Source of the DNA: Dehalococcoidales bacterium
GTDB lineage: Bacteria > Chloroflexota > Dehalococcoidia > Dehalococcoidales > JAQTVP01
Assembly: GCA_028707015.1 (NCBI GenBank)
Contig: JAQTVP010000020.1
Coordinates: forward strand, 1-13,902
Reading direction: 5' to 3'
Length of the DNA stretch: 13,902 nucleotides
Part shown: one piece after another, positions 1 through 8,353 of the stretch
How positions within the stretch are numbered: position 1 is the stretch's first letter
Layout: each line of letters starts with the position of its first letter
Program-made: the position numbers and the translations under genes
The notes under the pieces: model-generated
The model's database searches: none
The model's input: the letters and a program-made list of their open reading frames with translations, nothing else
Told to the model about the DNA's origin: nothing

Positions 1-1
1 C

Positions 2-388
2 GCTGATAGTGCTTCCGCTTTAACTTCAGTCCCATATGCTGTCATGAAAGCAGGTTTAATAAGATTTACTCAGGCACTAGCTAATGAGCTTGGCCCCTAT
101 AATATTAATGCCAATTGTGTCTGTCCAGGTATAGTCTATACTGATGCTTGGCAACACGGCGCAAAACACAGAGTTGAAAACACACCTGCATACAAAGGGA
201 TGCAACCTAGAGAATGGTTCGTTGATTTTATGGCAGGCAAATACCCGGAGTTGGGACCATTAACACCATTACGAAGAGAGCAGACAGTAGAAGATATGGG
301 ACGTACAGTTGCATTCCTGGTTTCTGATGATGCAAAAAATATTACCGGACAAAAAATATATGTTGATGGCGGTAAGTATAAAAACTAG
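2..388 (+). CDS. Short-chain dehydrogenase/reductase, C-terminal part (5' end outside window)
   Basis: This is the C-terminal part of an NAD(P)-dependent oxidoreductase of the classical SDR family. The open frame runs back from the first ATG at 44 to base 2, so that ATG is internal and the gene is cut by the window edge. The catalytic YxxxK motif reads Y-A-V-M-K at bases 35-49. It is followed by the family's PG-I-V-Y-T segment and the terminal N-I-T-G-Q...V-D-G-G signature, ending in TAG. The Rossmann nucleotide-binding half lies upstream. It is a close paralogue of the next gene: by hand alignment, 74 of the last 114 residues are identical, with no gaps. Both share a long substrate-loop insert (after V-Y-T) rich in aromatic residues and prolines. 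The substrate cannot be told from sequence. The family call is firm; a FabG-like or hydroxyacyl role is only a guess. Confidence 0.9.
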   Translation, partial: ADSASALTSVPYAVMKAGLIRFTQALANELGPYNINANCVCPGIVYTDAWQHGAKHRVENTPAYKGMQPREWFVDFMAGKYPELGPLTPLRREQTVEDMGRTVAFLVSDDAKNITGQKIYVDGGKYKN

Positions 389-421
389 TGAAATTCTAGG
401 GCTTAATTTTAAATAACATAC

Positions 422-449
422 CAGCCTGCCTACAAAAGTAGGCAGGCTG
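422..449 (+). terminator. Perfect 12-bp hairpin after first SDR gene
   Basis: The arms at 422-433 and 438-449 are exact reverse complements, GC-rich, and close on an AAAA loop, 33 bases after the first SDR stop codon. Position and strength fit a transcription end, but the 3' side (TAACTTACG) has no T-run. It may instead be a 3' processing or stabilising hairpin. Confidence 0.5.
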
Positions 450-525
450 TAACTTACGCTACATTAATTAATTAAGAAAAGAAGAATAACGGTAATTATT
501 AGTAAGGTTAAATAGCAGAACTGCT

Positions 526-554
526 TTGTGTCCAGTCTTACTATTTACACTAAT
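526..554 (+). promoter_or_regulatory. Possible weak promoter for second SDR gene
   Basis: A TTGTGT box (526-531) and an ACTAAT box (549-554) are separated by 17 bases, about 60 bases before the second SDR start. Both boxes match the sigma-70 consensus only partly. If real, transcription would begin within the left arm of the hairpin at 554-594. Confidence 0.25.
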
Positions 555-594
555 TAAAGTATCACTGATTTCCACTTTATCAGTGATACTTTAA
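554..594 (+). promoter_or_regulatory. 16-bp perfect inverted repeat abutting the SDR ribosome binding site
   Basis: The arms at 554-569 and 579-594 are exact reverse complements around a 9-base spacer. The right arm ends 6 bases before the AGGAG (601-605) that serves the ATG at 615. It could be an mRNA hairpin controlling access to the ribosome binding site, a terminator for upstream transcription (there is no T-run), or a dyad operator for a dimeric repressor. A smaller stem (514-518 with 521-525, AGCAG/CTGCT) sits just upstream. Confidence 0.5.
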
Positions 595-614
595 CCAAAA
601 AGGAGCAGATTAAA

Positions 615-1451
615 ATGAAACTTGAAGGTAAAGTAGCTATTGTTACCGCTGGCGGCCGCGGTATTGGCCGGGGTATTGCTCTATGTCTCGCTGAGGAAGG
701 AGCCGACATCGTCGTTAATTCTTTCCACCAGGAAACCACAAATAAAGTAGCTGATGAGATTAAAGCAATGGGACGCAAAGTACTGACAGTGGCCGGCGAT
801 ATTACGGAAACCGATATCATGTTGAAAACCATTGAAGATACCATAAATACTTTTGGTAAAATAGACATTCTGGTGAATAATGTCGGTGGCGGCAGAATGG
901 CACCAGAGAATATTGGCAGTGGTCCCTTAGATAAAGAAATAGCATTATGGAATGGAACATATCATCAAAATATCAGGGCAACTGTTTTAATGTGCAGCGC
1001 AGTAGCACCTTATTTCATCAAGCAAAATAGCGGTAAGATTGTCAATATAGCATCAATAGCCGGCAGATACCCCTTTACCGGTCAGTGGCCAGCAGCTTAC
1101 GGCAGTATGAAAGCTGGATTAATAAGATACACACAGGGATTAGCTAACAAATTAGGACAACATAATATTAATGCAAATTGTGTTTGTCCGGGAATAGTCT
1201 ATACTGCAGCCTGGGAACGAGGATCAAAACAAATGGTTGATAATACACCCGAATTAAAGGGTATTTCTCCAAAAGAATGGTTCGATTTACGGGCATCAGG
1301 ACAATATCCACAGCGAGGACCATACCCTGCACTGAGAAGAGCTCAGACAGAAGAAGATATGGGACGTGCGGTTGTCTTTCTGGTTTCTGAGGATGCGAAA
1401 AATATTACCGGACAAGCCTTAAATGTTGACGGCGGCATGGTAATGAGTTAG
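615..1451 (+). CDS. Short-chain dehydrogenase/reductase (278 aa)
   Basis: This is a full-length classical SDR, a cytosolic NAD(P)(H)-dependent alcohol/ketone oxidoreductase. The nucleotide-binding glycine motif is T-A-G-G-R-G-I-G at residues 11-18. N-N-V-G is at 88-91, the active-site Asn is probably N119, the catalytic serine is S147 (N-I-A-S), and YxxxK is Y162-G-S-M-K166. The C-terminus carries N-I-T-G-Q and V-D-G-G. It is somewhat longer than a typical 245-255 residue FabG-like SDR because of an insert at about residues 200-235 (after V-Y-T), shared with the gene before it. The start is fixed by AAAAGGAG 9 bases upstream. It is the second of two tandem paralogues, and the spacer between them carries two hairpins, so it may be expressed separately. 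Candidate activities include 3-oxoacyl reductase, sugar dehydrogenase and alicyclic-CoA dehydrogenase; sequence alone does not choose. Confidence 0.93.
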   Translation: MKLEGKVAIVTAGGRGIGRGIALCLAEEGADIVVNSFHQETTNKVADEIKAMGRKVLTVAGDITETDIMLKTIEDTINTFGKIDILVNNVGGGRMAPENIGSGPLDKEIALWNGTYHQNIRATVLMCSAVAPYFIKQNSGKIVNIASIAGRYPFTGQWPAAYGSMKAGLIRYTQGLANKLGQHNINANCVCPGIVYTAAWERGSKQMVDNTPELKGISPKEWFDLRASGQYPQRGPYPALRRAQTEEDMGRAVVFLVSEDAKNITGQALNVDGGMVMS

Positions 1452-1473
1452 CTCTCATCTGCTTAAATTATAT

Positions 1474-1520
1474 AGTAAAGCGCCTCGTATTAAATACTAC
1501 AGAATACAAGGCGCTTTACT
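1474..1520. terminator. Bidirectional hairpin between convergent genes
   Basis: The 18-base arms at 1474-1491 and 1503-1520 pair with a single mismatch around an 11-base loop. The stem is followed on the plus strand by a T-rich TATTTATC. It lies between the plus-strand SDR stop and the end of the minus-strand universal stress protein gene, so it can serve transcription arriving from either side. Confidence 0.65.
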
Positions 1521-1609
1521 TATTTATCACCACAACGTTTCATTTCTAGATAATATTTAAAACCGCTTAATGGTTCAATCTTGATCTCATACCAGTTAAG
1601 TAACTACAG

Positions 1610-2080
1610 TTAATTTTTCTCTCTTGGTACCCTGACCACGATTACCGGTTTATGCCCCGCGCGCAATACCTTGTCGGTAACACTACCAAAAGCCCAACGG
1701 CTTATACCCGAGCGCCCATGTGTTGACATAGCAATAAAATCAACATCCAAGTCATCAGCAACTTTAATAATCTCCTCGGCAGCACTGCCAACCTCTATTC
1801 TAATATTTACCGTAATTTTTTTACTTTTCAGACTTTTACCGGCTTCTGTCAGGTATGCTAAAGCTTGCTTCTTAATTTGATCTAACTCCACCTCACTGTA
1901 AGGGATAGGGGTCATTATTTCCCCCGCAGCAACATAATGAGTTAATAATGAAACCACTTGTATGAGAGTGACTTCTACTTTCGTACTGGCTTTGAATTTA
2001 GTCACCAACTCTTCGATATATGGCAAAGCAGTCTCGCCTACCTTAGAACCATCCAGTGGAATAAGTATTTTCTCGCTCAT
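1610..2080 (-). CDS. Universal stress protein, UspA family
   Basis: This is a single-domain universal stress protein of 156 residues, the usual length, probably a cytosolic homodimer. It opens with the typical strand K-I-L-I-P-L-D-G-S. The C-terminal nucleotide-binding signature is S-T-H-G, nine residues, then G-S-V, in line with the ATP-binding subclass (G/S-x-x-G-9x-G-S), and the protein ends in P-V-I-V-V. Such proteins bind ATP or AMP and support survival under energy or redox stress; the client is unknown. The ATG directly abuts the valS stop codon. Its GGAGG (2086-2090) lies inside the last codons of valS, so translation is probably coupled and this is the last gene of the minus-strand block. 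The hairpin at 1474-1520 lies downstream. Confidence 0.93.
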   Translation of the reverse strand: MSEKILIPLDGSKVGETALPYIEELVTKFKASTKVEVTLIQVVSLLTHYVAAGEIMTPIPYSEVELDQIKKQALAYLTEAGKSLKSKKITVNIRIEVGSAAEEIIKVADDLDVDFIAMSTHGRSGISRWAFGSVTDKVLRAGHKPVIVVRVPREKN

Positions 2081-4765
2081 TTAAACCTCCTTGAAACTTA
2101 ATAGTTTTTCTTTTAGTTTTGCTAGTTTGTTTTTTCTGAGAGCTAGCCTGTCCTTCTCCTTAGCCACAATAGCCGGTGGCGCTTTAGTTGTAAAATCAAC
2201 ATTATTAAGCCTTGCTTCAAGACGAGCTATATCAGCCAAGTTATCTTCGATTTCTTCTTGCATTTTTTTCTCTTCAGCTTCGCGGTCAAACAAATTTCCC
2301 ATCGGAATGACAACATCCACTTTATCCAGTATTATTACCAAGGTATCTTTACCTACTTTGTTTCCCTGTCTATCCCCTAATATTTTAACAGGCTTTGCTC
2401 TAGACAGAGTCTGTATAACTCCAGAGTAAGCTGATATTTCTGATTTAAATTCCCCAGAATAGATTTCGGCTCCAATCCATTTATTATTTTCAACGCTGTA
2501 TTGTGCCCGGACATTACGAATCGAACGTATTACCTCGATTACAGATTCTATAATTTGCTCTGAATGTTTGTCAGTAGCTGCTTTATCAGATACCGGATAG
2601 GCAGCTACCATTATGGATTCAGTTTTCTGCCAATCATTAGGCAGATTACTTTTCAGGTTTTGCCATAGTTCTTCAGTTAGAAAAGGCATATATGGATGCA
2701 GCAGGCGAAGCGCTGTTTCCAAAACATTAACCAGAACCGGAACTGGCGATACTATTTCTTCACTTTCAGAATGCAACCGAATCTTAGCTATTTCAATATA
2801 CCAGTCACAATATTCACCCCAGAGAAAATCATGAATTTGCTTTAATGCCTCCCCGAACTGAAAATCTTCCATAAGAGCCGTCGCACTGGCTATTGTATAA
2901 TTCAACCTTGATAAAATCCAGCGGTCTTCTAATGGAAGTACGTCATACTGTATATTTATATCGGTTTGTTCTGAATCAATATTTCTAATGACAAAACGAG
3001 TAGCATTCCAGAGTTTATTGGCAAAATTACGGCCGGCTTCTAATCTTGAGGGAGTTAATTTAACATCATTACCAGGTGATGTACCTGTGGACAGAGCAAA
3101 GCGTATCGCATCAGCTCCATAATCTTTGAGAATATCAAGGGGATTAAGAACATTACCCCGCACCTTACTCATCTTATCACCATTCTCATCACGCAGCAGA
3201 CCGTGAAGATAAACGGTGTGAAAGGGTACTTCTCCAGTATCCTCCAGCCCCATCATTATCATCCTGGCTACCCAGAAAAAAAGAATATCATAACCAGTTT
3301 CCATTACCGCAGTGGGATAAAAATAACGCAGTTCTTCAGTATCATTAGGCCAACCCAAAGTAGAGTGGGGCCATAAAGCTGAACTAAACCAGGTATCTAG
3401 AACATCAGGATCCTGTTTAATATTTCCTGAATTACAGTACCGGCAATTCTGCGGCTCATCTACAGCAACGGTAAGCTCACCGCAATCCTGACAGTACCAT
3501 ACTGGGATACGGTGCCCCCACCAAAGTTGACGGCTGATACACCAGTCACGAATATTTTCCATCCAATTAAGGTAAACCCTATTGAACCGCTCAGGAATAA
3601 TTTTGGTTCGCCCGTCAAGAACAGCTTCAATTGCCGGTTTAGCTAATGGTTTAGTGTTAATAAACCACTGTCTACTGGCAACTGGCTCAATAATTGTCTG
3701 GCAACGCATACAATGTCCTACCGAATGGTTGTATGGTTCAACCTTCACCAGCAACCCGTCTTTTCCCAGGTCAGCTAATATCGCCTCACGGCAGTCAAAT
3801 CGGTCCATACCCTGATATGGTCCGGCATTTTCATTCATGGTAACATCAGCATTCATAATATGGATTATTTCCAATCCGTGCCGCTGGCCCACTTCAAAAT
3901 CAACCGGATCATGGGCTGGCGTTATCTTAACTGCTCCAGTACCAAAATCAGTAGCTACTGCTTCATCAGCAATAATCGGTATTACCCGGTTAACACCAGG
4001 AAGTATTACTTTTTTACCGACCATACCCTCAAAACGATTATCATTAGGATTAACCGCTACTGCGGCATCACCCAGTATCGTTTCCGGACGAGTAGTGGCA
4101 ACGGTAATATAACCATCATTGTCAGCCATGTGGTAACGGACATAATACAAATTGCCGCCCAAATCTTTATGCTCTACTTCAAGGTCAGACAAAGCCGTTG
4201 CACAACGAGGACACCAGTTAATAATCCGTTCCCCACGGTATATTAACCCCTTATTATAGAGGCGGACAAAAGCCGTCCGTACCGCCAGTGATGGCCCTTC
4301 CTCAAGAGTAAATTTCTCCCGGCTCCAATCACATGAGGCACCCAATCTGCGGTGTTGCTCGGTAATGGTATAGCGGCACTCCTGAGCCCACTGGTACATC
4401 CTTTCCACAAATTTCTCCCGCCCCAATTCATGGCGGTCAATACCTTCCTTTGCCAGCATTCTCTCCACTACCACCTGTGCTGCAATACCAGCATGGTCAA
4501 TGCCGGGCAACCACAGTGCCGAATCACCCTTCATACGATGCCAGCGGGTCATAATATCTTCCGGAGTGATGAACATGACATGCCCAATATGAAGCCCGCC
4601 AGTAACATTAGGCAGCGGCATAATAACCACAAATGGGTCTTTATCCTTATCTACCTCAGCCCGGAAGTAATTTTTCTCCAGCCAGAATTTATACCACTTT
4701 TCTTCAACTACACCAGGCTCATAAGCTTTAGGCATTTCATGACGTTCTTGTTCCTGAAGTTTCAT
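2081..4765 (-). CDS. valS: Valyl-tRNA synthetase
   Basis: This class Ia synthetase attaches valine to tRNA-Val in the cytosol. The 894 residues match bacterial ValRS length. The HIGH motif is H59-I-G-H62 after P-N-V-T-G, and KMSKS appears as K531-M-S-K-V535. The editing domain (CP1, about 195-360) holds T-T-R-P-E-T (224-229) and the conserved G-T-G-A-V-K...P-A-H-D stretch near 275-287. Zinc-knuckle cysteine pairs occur at 185/188, 352/355, 425/428 and 441/444. After the anticodon-binding domain comes the C-terminal coiled coil (about 825-890, rich in K/E/L) typical of ValRS. The start is chosen because GGAGGAG (4776-4782) lies 10 bases upstream; the internal Met11 has no such site. It follows coaBC by 27 bases, which leaves no room for a T-box leader, so it is probably transcribed with the CoA genes. 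Confidence 0.98.
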   Translation of the reverse strand: MKLQEQERHEMPKAYEPGVVEEKWYKFWLEKNYFRAEVDKDKDPFVVIMPLPNVTGGLHIGHVMFITPEDIMTRWHRMKGDSALWLPGIDHAGIAAQVVVERMLAKEGIDRHELGREKFVERMYQWAQECRYTITEQHRRLGASCDWSREKFTLEEGPSLAVRTAFVRLYNKGLIYRGERIINWCPRCATALSDLEVEHKDLGGNLYYVRYHMADNDGYITVATTRPETILGDAAVAVNPNDNRFEGMVGKKVILPGVNRVIPIIADEAVATDFGTGAVKITPAHDPVDFEVGQRHGLEIIHIMNADVTMNENAGPYQGMDRFDCREAILADLGKDGLLVKVEPYNHSVGHCMRCQTIIEPVASRQWFINTKPLAKPAIEAVLDGRTKIIPERFNRVYLNWMENIRDWCISRQLWWGHRIPVWYCQDCGELTVAVDEPQNCRYCNSGNIKQDPDVLDTWFSSALWPHSTLGWPNDTEELRYFYPTAVMETGYDILFFWVARMIMMGLEDTGEVPFHTVYLHGLLRDENGDKMSKVRGNVLNPLDILKDYGADAIRFALSTGTSPGNDVKLTPSRLEAGRNFANKLWNATRFVIRNIDSEQTDINIQYDVLPLEDRWILSRLNYTIASATALMEDFQFGEALKQIHDFLWGEYCDWYIEIAKIRLHSESEEIVSPVPVLVNVLETALRLLHPYMPFLTEELWQNLKSNLPNDWQKTESIMVAAYPVSDKAATDKHSEQIIESVIEVIRSIRNVRAQYSVENNKWIGAEIYSGEFKSEISAYSGVIQTLSRAKPVKILGDRQGNKVGKDTLVIILDKVDVVIPMGNLFDREAEEKKMQEEIEDNLADIARLEARLNNVDFTTKAPPAIVAKEKDRLALRKNKLAKLKEKLLSFKEV

Positions 4766-4792
4766 AAAGGGCTATCTCCTCCAATACAGTAA

Positions 4793-5980
4793 TTACCTGG
4801 CAAACAGCTTGATCAATTTACCCATTATCCTGTCAGCTACTTCTCTTTTGGTTAGTAAAGGTAAATTTTCTACCTTACCATCATGGTCAATCAAGGTTAC
4901 TCTATTAGTATCAACGTCAAAACCGCTATCAGTACTGGTAATATCATTGGCCACAATCATATCCAGCTGTTTTTTTACCAGCTTTTGTCTGGCATTGTCT
5001 ACCACATTTTCACTCTCGGCAGCAAAACCAATCCTGAGAAAGTTACCTTTTACTTCGGATAAAATATCCGGAGTCTTAATTAATTCCAAAATTAAGCTAT
5101 CAGTTGTTTTTTTTATCTTATTTACTGCTATATCTTTCGGTTGGTAGTCCGCAACTGCCGCCGTCATAATCAATGCGTCAGTAGAAGCAGTCGCCTTAAT
5201 CACCGCATCTTTCATTTCATTAGCAGTGCGAACATGAATAATCTCCATACCTATTGGTTCAGGTAATGACACCGGAGCAGTAACCAGTGTTACGATTGCC
5301 CCCCTGTCACAAGCAGCCTCAGCTACAGAATAACCCATCTTGCCCGAAGAGCGGTTACTGATATGCCGTACGGGGTCAAGCGGCTCCTGGGTACCACCGG
5401 CAGTAACTACAATATGCTTACCAGCCAGATCACCGCTTCTGCCCAATACTTGCCTGATACCGCTAATAATAATCTCTGATTCAGCAAGACGGCCCAGACC
5501 TATTTTCCCCGAGGCTAAACGCCCATAAGCAGGTTCAACAATAGCAAATCCTCTGGCTCTGAGTTTAGCCAGATTATCCTGAGTTACCGAATTCTCAAAC
5601 ATATTAACATTCATCGCTGGTGCTAAAAGTACGGGTGCTAAAGTTGCCAGCACAGTACAGGTAAGCATATCATCGGCGATTCCGCCCGCTATCTTAGCAA
5701 TAACATTTGCTGTAGCCGGCACAATAGCCACTATATCAGCAGCCTCAGCTAAAGCAATATGTTCAACACTAAATTCTGAATTAAGTTCCCACATACTGGT
5801 TATCACTGGCCGACCGGTGAGATTACGAAAAGTCAGCGGGGCGATGAACCGAGTAGCAGATTCCGTCATAATTACATCAACCCTAGCTCCGGCCTGTGTT
5901 AATTTACTGGCAATATCAGCTGCTTTATAAGCAGCTATGCCTCCGGTTATACCTAAAACTATAGTTTTATTTTCCAGCAT
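4793..5980 (-). CDS. coaBC: Bifunctional phosphopantothenoylcysteine decarboxylase / phosphopantothenate-cysteine ligase
   Basis: CoaBC joins cysteine to 4'-phosphopantothenate using CTP (CoaB, C-terminal half), then decarboxylates the product with FMN (CoaC, N-terminal half) to 4'-phosphopantetheine. The 395 residues are the usual length. The CoaC part (about 1-180) shows G-G-I-A-A-Y-K near 13-19, catalytic H74 and the P-A-M-N motif at 121-124. The CoaB part (about 188-395) has T-A-G-G-T (193-197), S-N-R-S-S-G-K-M-G (208-216), A-A-V-A-D-Y near 274-279 and lysine K288. Oddity: where E. coli Dfp has the decarboxylase cysteine C158 (in L-A-C-G), this protein has S157 (L-A-S-G). The E. coli landmarks H75, N125, N210 and K289 all line up with a constant one-residue offset. 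It lies 17 bases after coaX, so pathway steps 1 to 3 are adjacent. The ribosome binding site is weak (GGGGG). Confidence 0.97.
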   Translation of the reverse strand: MLENKTIVLGITGGIAAYKAADIASKLTQAGARVDVIMTESATRFIAPLTFRNLTGRPVITSMWELNSEFSVEHIALAEAADIVAIVPATANVIAKIAGGIADDMLTCTVLATLAPVLLAPAMNVNMFENSVTQDNLAKLRARGFAIVEPAYGRLASGKIGLGRLAESEIIISGIRQVLGRSGDLAGKHIVVTAGGTQEPLDPVRHISNRSSGKMGYSVAEAACDRGAIVTLVTAPVSLPEPIGMEIIHVRTANEMKDAVIKATASTDALIMTAAVADYQPKDIAVNKIKKTTDSLILELIKTPDILSEVKGNFLRIGFAAESENVVDNARQKLVKKQLDMIVANDITSTDSGFDVDTNRVTLIDHDGKVENLPLLTKREVADRIMGKLIKLFAR

Positions 5981-5997
5981 CTGTACCCCCTACTGGA

Positions 5998-6765
5998 TTA
6001 CATCCTGTTCATCTGGTAAATAAGCCGTAACCCAACCAGAGTTAAATCAGGGTTTATCTCATCAATCACCTTAGTTTCATCAGCTATGAGCCCGGCATAG
6101 CCTCCGGTAGCTACCACTTTAGCCTGCCCACCTAATTCTCGCTGGATACGGGCAACTATTCCCTCAACCAGCCCCACATAACCATAGACAATCCCTGATT
6201 GCATAGCAGAAATAGTATTATTACCAATTACGCGTGTAGGGTGGATTAACTCTATTCGTGGTAACTTTGCCGCCCTCATATAAAGTGCCTCGGCAGCAGT
6301 ATTTATACCGGGGGCAATAACTCCCCCCAAATAATCACCTTCCTTAGATACCACATCAAAGGTAGTAGCGGTACCTAAATCAGCAACAATTATCGGACCC
6401 CTATAGAGATAATGGGCGGCAGCTGCATTCACAATACGATCTGCCCCAACCTCTTTCGGGTTATCCATTCGGATACGCACACCGGTTTTAACCCCGGCTT
6501 CTACCACCAGGGCTGGAATATTAAAATACCGTTGAAATAAACCCTCAAAAGTAGCAGTAAGCGGAGGAACAACACTACACAAAGCTACATCCTTAATATC
6601 GGTCTTTTCTATCCCCTGATAATGCAACAAATTCAGCAGCATAACTGCATATTCATCAGGCATTTGGCGAATAACTGTAGCCATTCGCCACGTAGCCTGA
6701 AGTTTTTCTTTCTCAAAAACCCCACAAGTAATACTTGTATTACCGATGTCAATAGCTAATAACAT
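5998..6765 (-). CDS. coaX: Type III pantothenate kinase
   Basis: CoaX phosphorylates pantothenate with ATP, the first step of CoA synthesis. Type III enzymes are generally not inhibited by CoA and need a monovalent cation. The 255 residues fit the family and the ASKHA fold. Visible motifs are the phosphate-1 loop with D6-I-G-N-T10, V-G-A-D-R (106-110) with the catalytic aspartate D109, D-L-G-T-A-T-T (129-135), G-G-V-I-A-P-G-I (147-154), and the C-terminal A-T-G-G. Its ATG shares one base with the TAA of the upstream gene (TAATG), and there is only a poor purine-rich stretch in place of a Shine-Dalgarno sequence. Translation is therefore probably coupled to the NAD(P)HX repair gene. coaBC follows after 17 bases. 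Confidence 0.97.
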   Translation of the reverse strand: MLLAIDIGNTSITCGVFEKEKLQATWRMATVIRQMPDEYAVMLLNLLHYQGIEKTDIKDVALCSVVPPLTATFEGLFQRYFNIPALVVEAGVKTGVRIRMDNPKEVGADRIVNAAAAHYLYRGPIIVADLGTATTFDVVSKEGDYLGGVIAPGINTAAEALYMRAAKLPRIELIHPTRVIGNNTISAMQSGIVYGYVGLVEGIVARIQRELGGQAKVVATGGYAGLIADETKVIDEINPDLTLVGLRLIYQMNRM

Positions 6766-8324
6766 TATACTTTCTCTTTCAATTGCTTAATAACTAATGG
6801 TAACATTGGTAACAGGTCACTGGCAATCATGCCAGTATCCCCCAGTTTTTTTCTAACTACTTCGCCAGCTTCACCATGCAGATACACTCCCAAAGTAGCC
6901 GCATTATAAAGAGATAAACCTTGTGCCAGTAATGCTGCTATTACTCCAGCCAGAACATCACCAGTTCCAGCTGATGCCAACCCGGGATTAGTTACAGAAC
7001 TTATTTTAGACCTTCCATCTGGAGCAGCAACAACAGTATGGGCACCTTTTAAAACAACCGTTTTATGCCAATCATAAGCCGCCTTCTTAGCAATGCTTAC
7101 TCTATCTGACTGCACTTCGTCAACCGACACTTCCATCAACCTCGCCATTTCGCCAGCATGCGGAGTAATTATAACATTGTCCGCTAGCTGACGCCACCAG
7201 CCCGGGATTTTAGCCAGACTATTTAAAGCATCCGCATCAAGAACTATGGATGGTAGTTCTTGCCCCAAATCAAAAAGAATAGATTTCATAAATTCAATAA
7301 CAGACTTGTTTTGCCCCATCCCACAGCCCATAAGCAGGACATTATAGCGATTTATTTCCTGATGAATGGTTCTAGCGGCATCTATAGAGATAATGCCTGG
7401 GTTTGCTTCATTTAGAGGCAAATAAGTAACCTCAGTCAGCTTAGAAGCTAAAATAGGCTGCAAACTAGCAGCCGTTGCTAGTGTTACCAATCCAGCCCCA
7501 ACTCGCATGGCACCGCTGCACGCCAGATAAGCAGCGCCAATATAATTAACTGAACCAGCAACAACAAGGACCTTACCGAAACTTCCTTTATTAGCTTGAG
7601 CTGAACGCTTTGGAAGTAGTAACCTAACGCATTCTTCAGTGATCAGTTCATCCATTATCTGCTCAGCTAACTGCCCGGGTATACCAATATCAGCTATAGT
7701 TATTTTACCTGCCCTTTCTGCTCCCGGGAATTTAAATAATCCCCACTTAGGAAAACCAAGAGTAATGGTAGAATCTGCAAATAAACACGCGGGATCCTCA
7801 GCACCGCTATCAGCATCAACTCCTGAAGGTAAATCCAAAGCAATAATGTGAAGAGCAGCTGTTTCTTTTTTAGCTTTAGTCACTTTCTCTAATACCGATA
7901 CGTAGCTACCACTAAGAGGACGGCTTTTACCCGTACCGAACAAAGCATCAATAACAATATTAGTTGACAACAGTATCTCGTCAAGCTCTACCAAGTCTTT
8001 ATCTTCTCTTATTTCAATACAAGTGATATTACGTTCCCTGACTAGTTTAAGGTTTATATCTTCTGGCGACCTCCGCCCAAAAAAACAAAGTTTTACTTTT
8101 AATCCCCAGTCATGAAGGTAACGAGCAGCAACTAATCCGTCTCCACCATTATTACCAGGCCCTATCAGGAATAATATCTTTTGCCAGTTAAAATCATTTA
8201 AGATATTTTTTACTTCTTCCGCTACAGCTTTCCCGGCATTTTCCATAAGTACAGACGAGGGCAATCCAATCCTGGCACACTCCTCTTCTATTTTACGCAT
8301 CTGACTTATAGTTACAATTTTCAT
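6765..8324 (-). CDS. nnrDE: Bifunctional NAD(P)HX epimerase / ADP-dependent NAD(P)HX dehydratase
   Basis: This repair enzyme rescues hydrated NADH/NADPH. The N-terminal YjeF_N/NnrE domain (about 1-215) interconverts R- and S-NAD(P)HX. The C-terminal ribokinase-like NnrD domain (about 235-519) dehydrates S-NAD(P)HX using ADP. Seen in the N-half: the M-E-N-A-G helix and G-P-G-N-N-G-G-D-G at about residues 55-63. Seen in the C-half: I-T-P-H-A-G-E, V-L-K-G-A-H and the N-P-G-L-A-S-A-G-T-G-D-V-L-A-G signature near 446-460. Fusion of the two domains is common in bacteria. The start is uncertain. A TTG at 8336 adds four residues but lies only one base from AGAGGA (8338-8343); the ATG at 8324 lies 13 bases from it and matches the usual family beginning M-K-I-V-T. 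I use the ATG. The stop overlaps the coaX start by one base. Confidence 0.95.
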   Translation of the reverse strand: MKIVTISQMRKIEEECARIGLPSSVLMENAGKAVAEEVKNILNDFNWQKILFLIGPGNNGGDGLVAARYLHDWGLKVKLCFFGRRSPEDINLKLVRERNITCIEIREDKDLVELDEILLSTNIVIDALFGTGKSRPLSGSYVSVLEKVTKAKKETAALHIIALDLPSGVDADSGAEDPACLFADSTITLGFPKWGLFKFPGAERAGKITIADIGIPGQLAEQIMDELITEECVRLLLPKRSAQANKGSFGKVLVVAGSVNYIGAAYLACSGAMRVGAGLVTLATAASLQPILASKLTEVTYLPLNEANPGIISIDAARTIHQEINRYNVLLMGCGMGQNKSVIEFMKSILFDLGQELPSIVLDADALNSLAKIPGWWRQLADNVIITPHAGEMARLMEVSVDEVQSDRVSIAKKAAYDWHKTVVLKGAHTVVAAPDGRSKISSVTNPGLASAGTGDVLAGVIAALLAQGLSLYNAATLGVYLHGEAGEVVRKKLGDTGMIASDLLPMLPLVIKQLKEKV

Positions 8325-8353
8325 AATAGTAACCAAATCCTCTTTTTATCCAA

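Noticed and set aside
554..868. Minus-strand frame of 104 residues across the start of the second SDR
   Set aside because: It lies antisense to the clear Rossmann-fold start of the SDR and shows no family features.
4766..4792. T-box or other leader regulating valS
   Set aside because: Only 27 bases separate coaBC from valS, holding just a ribosome binding site; a T-box needs far more space.
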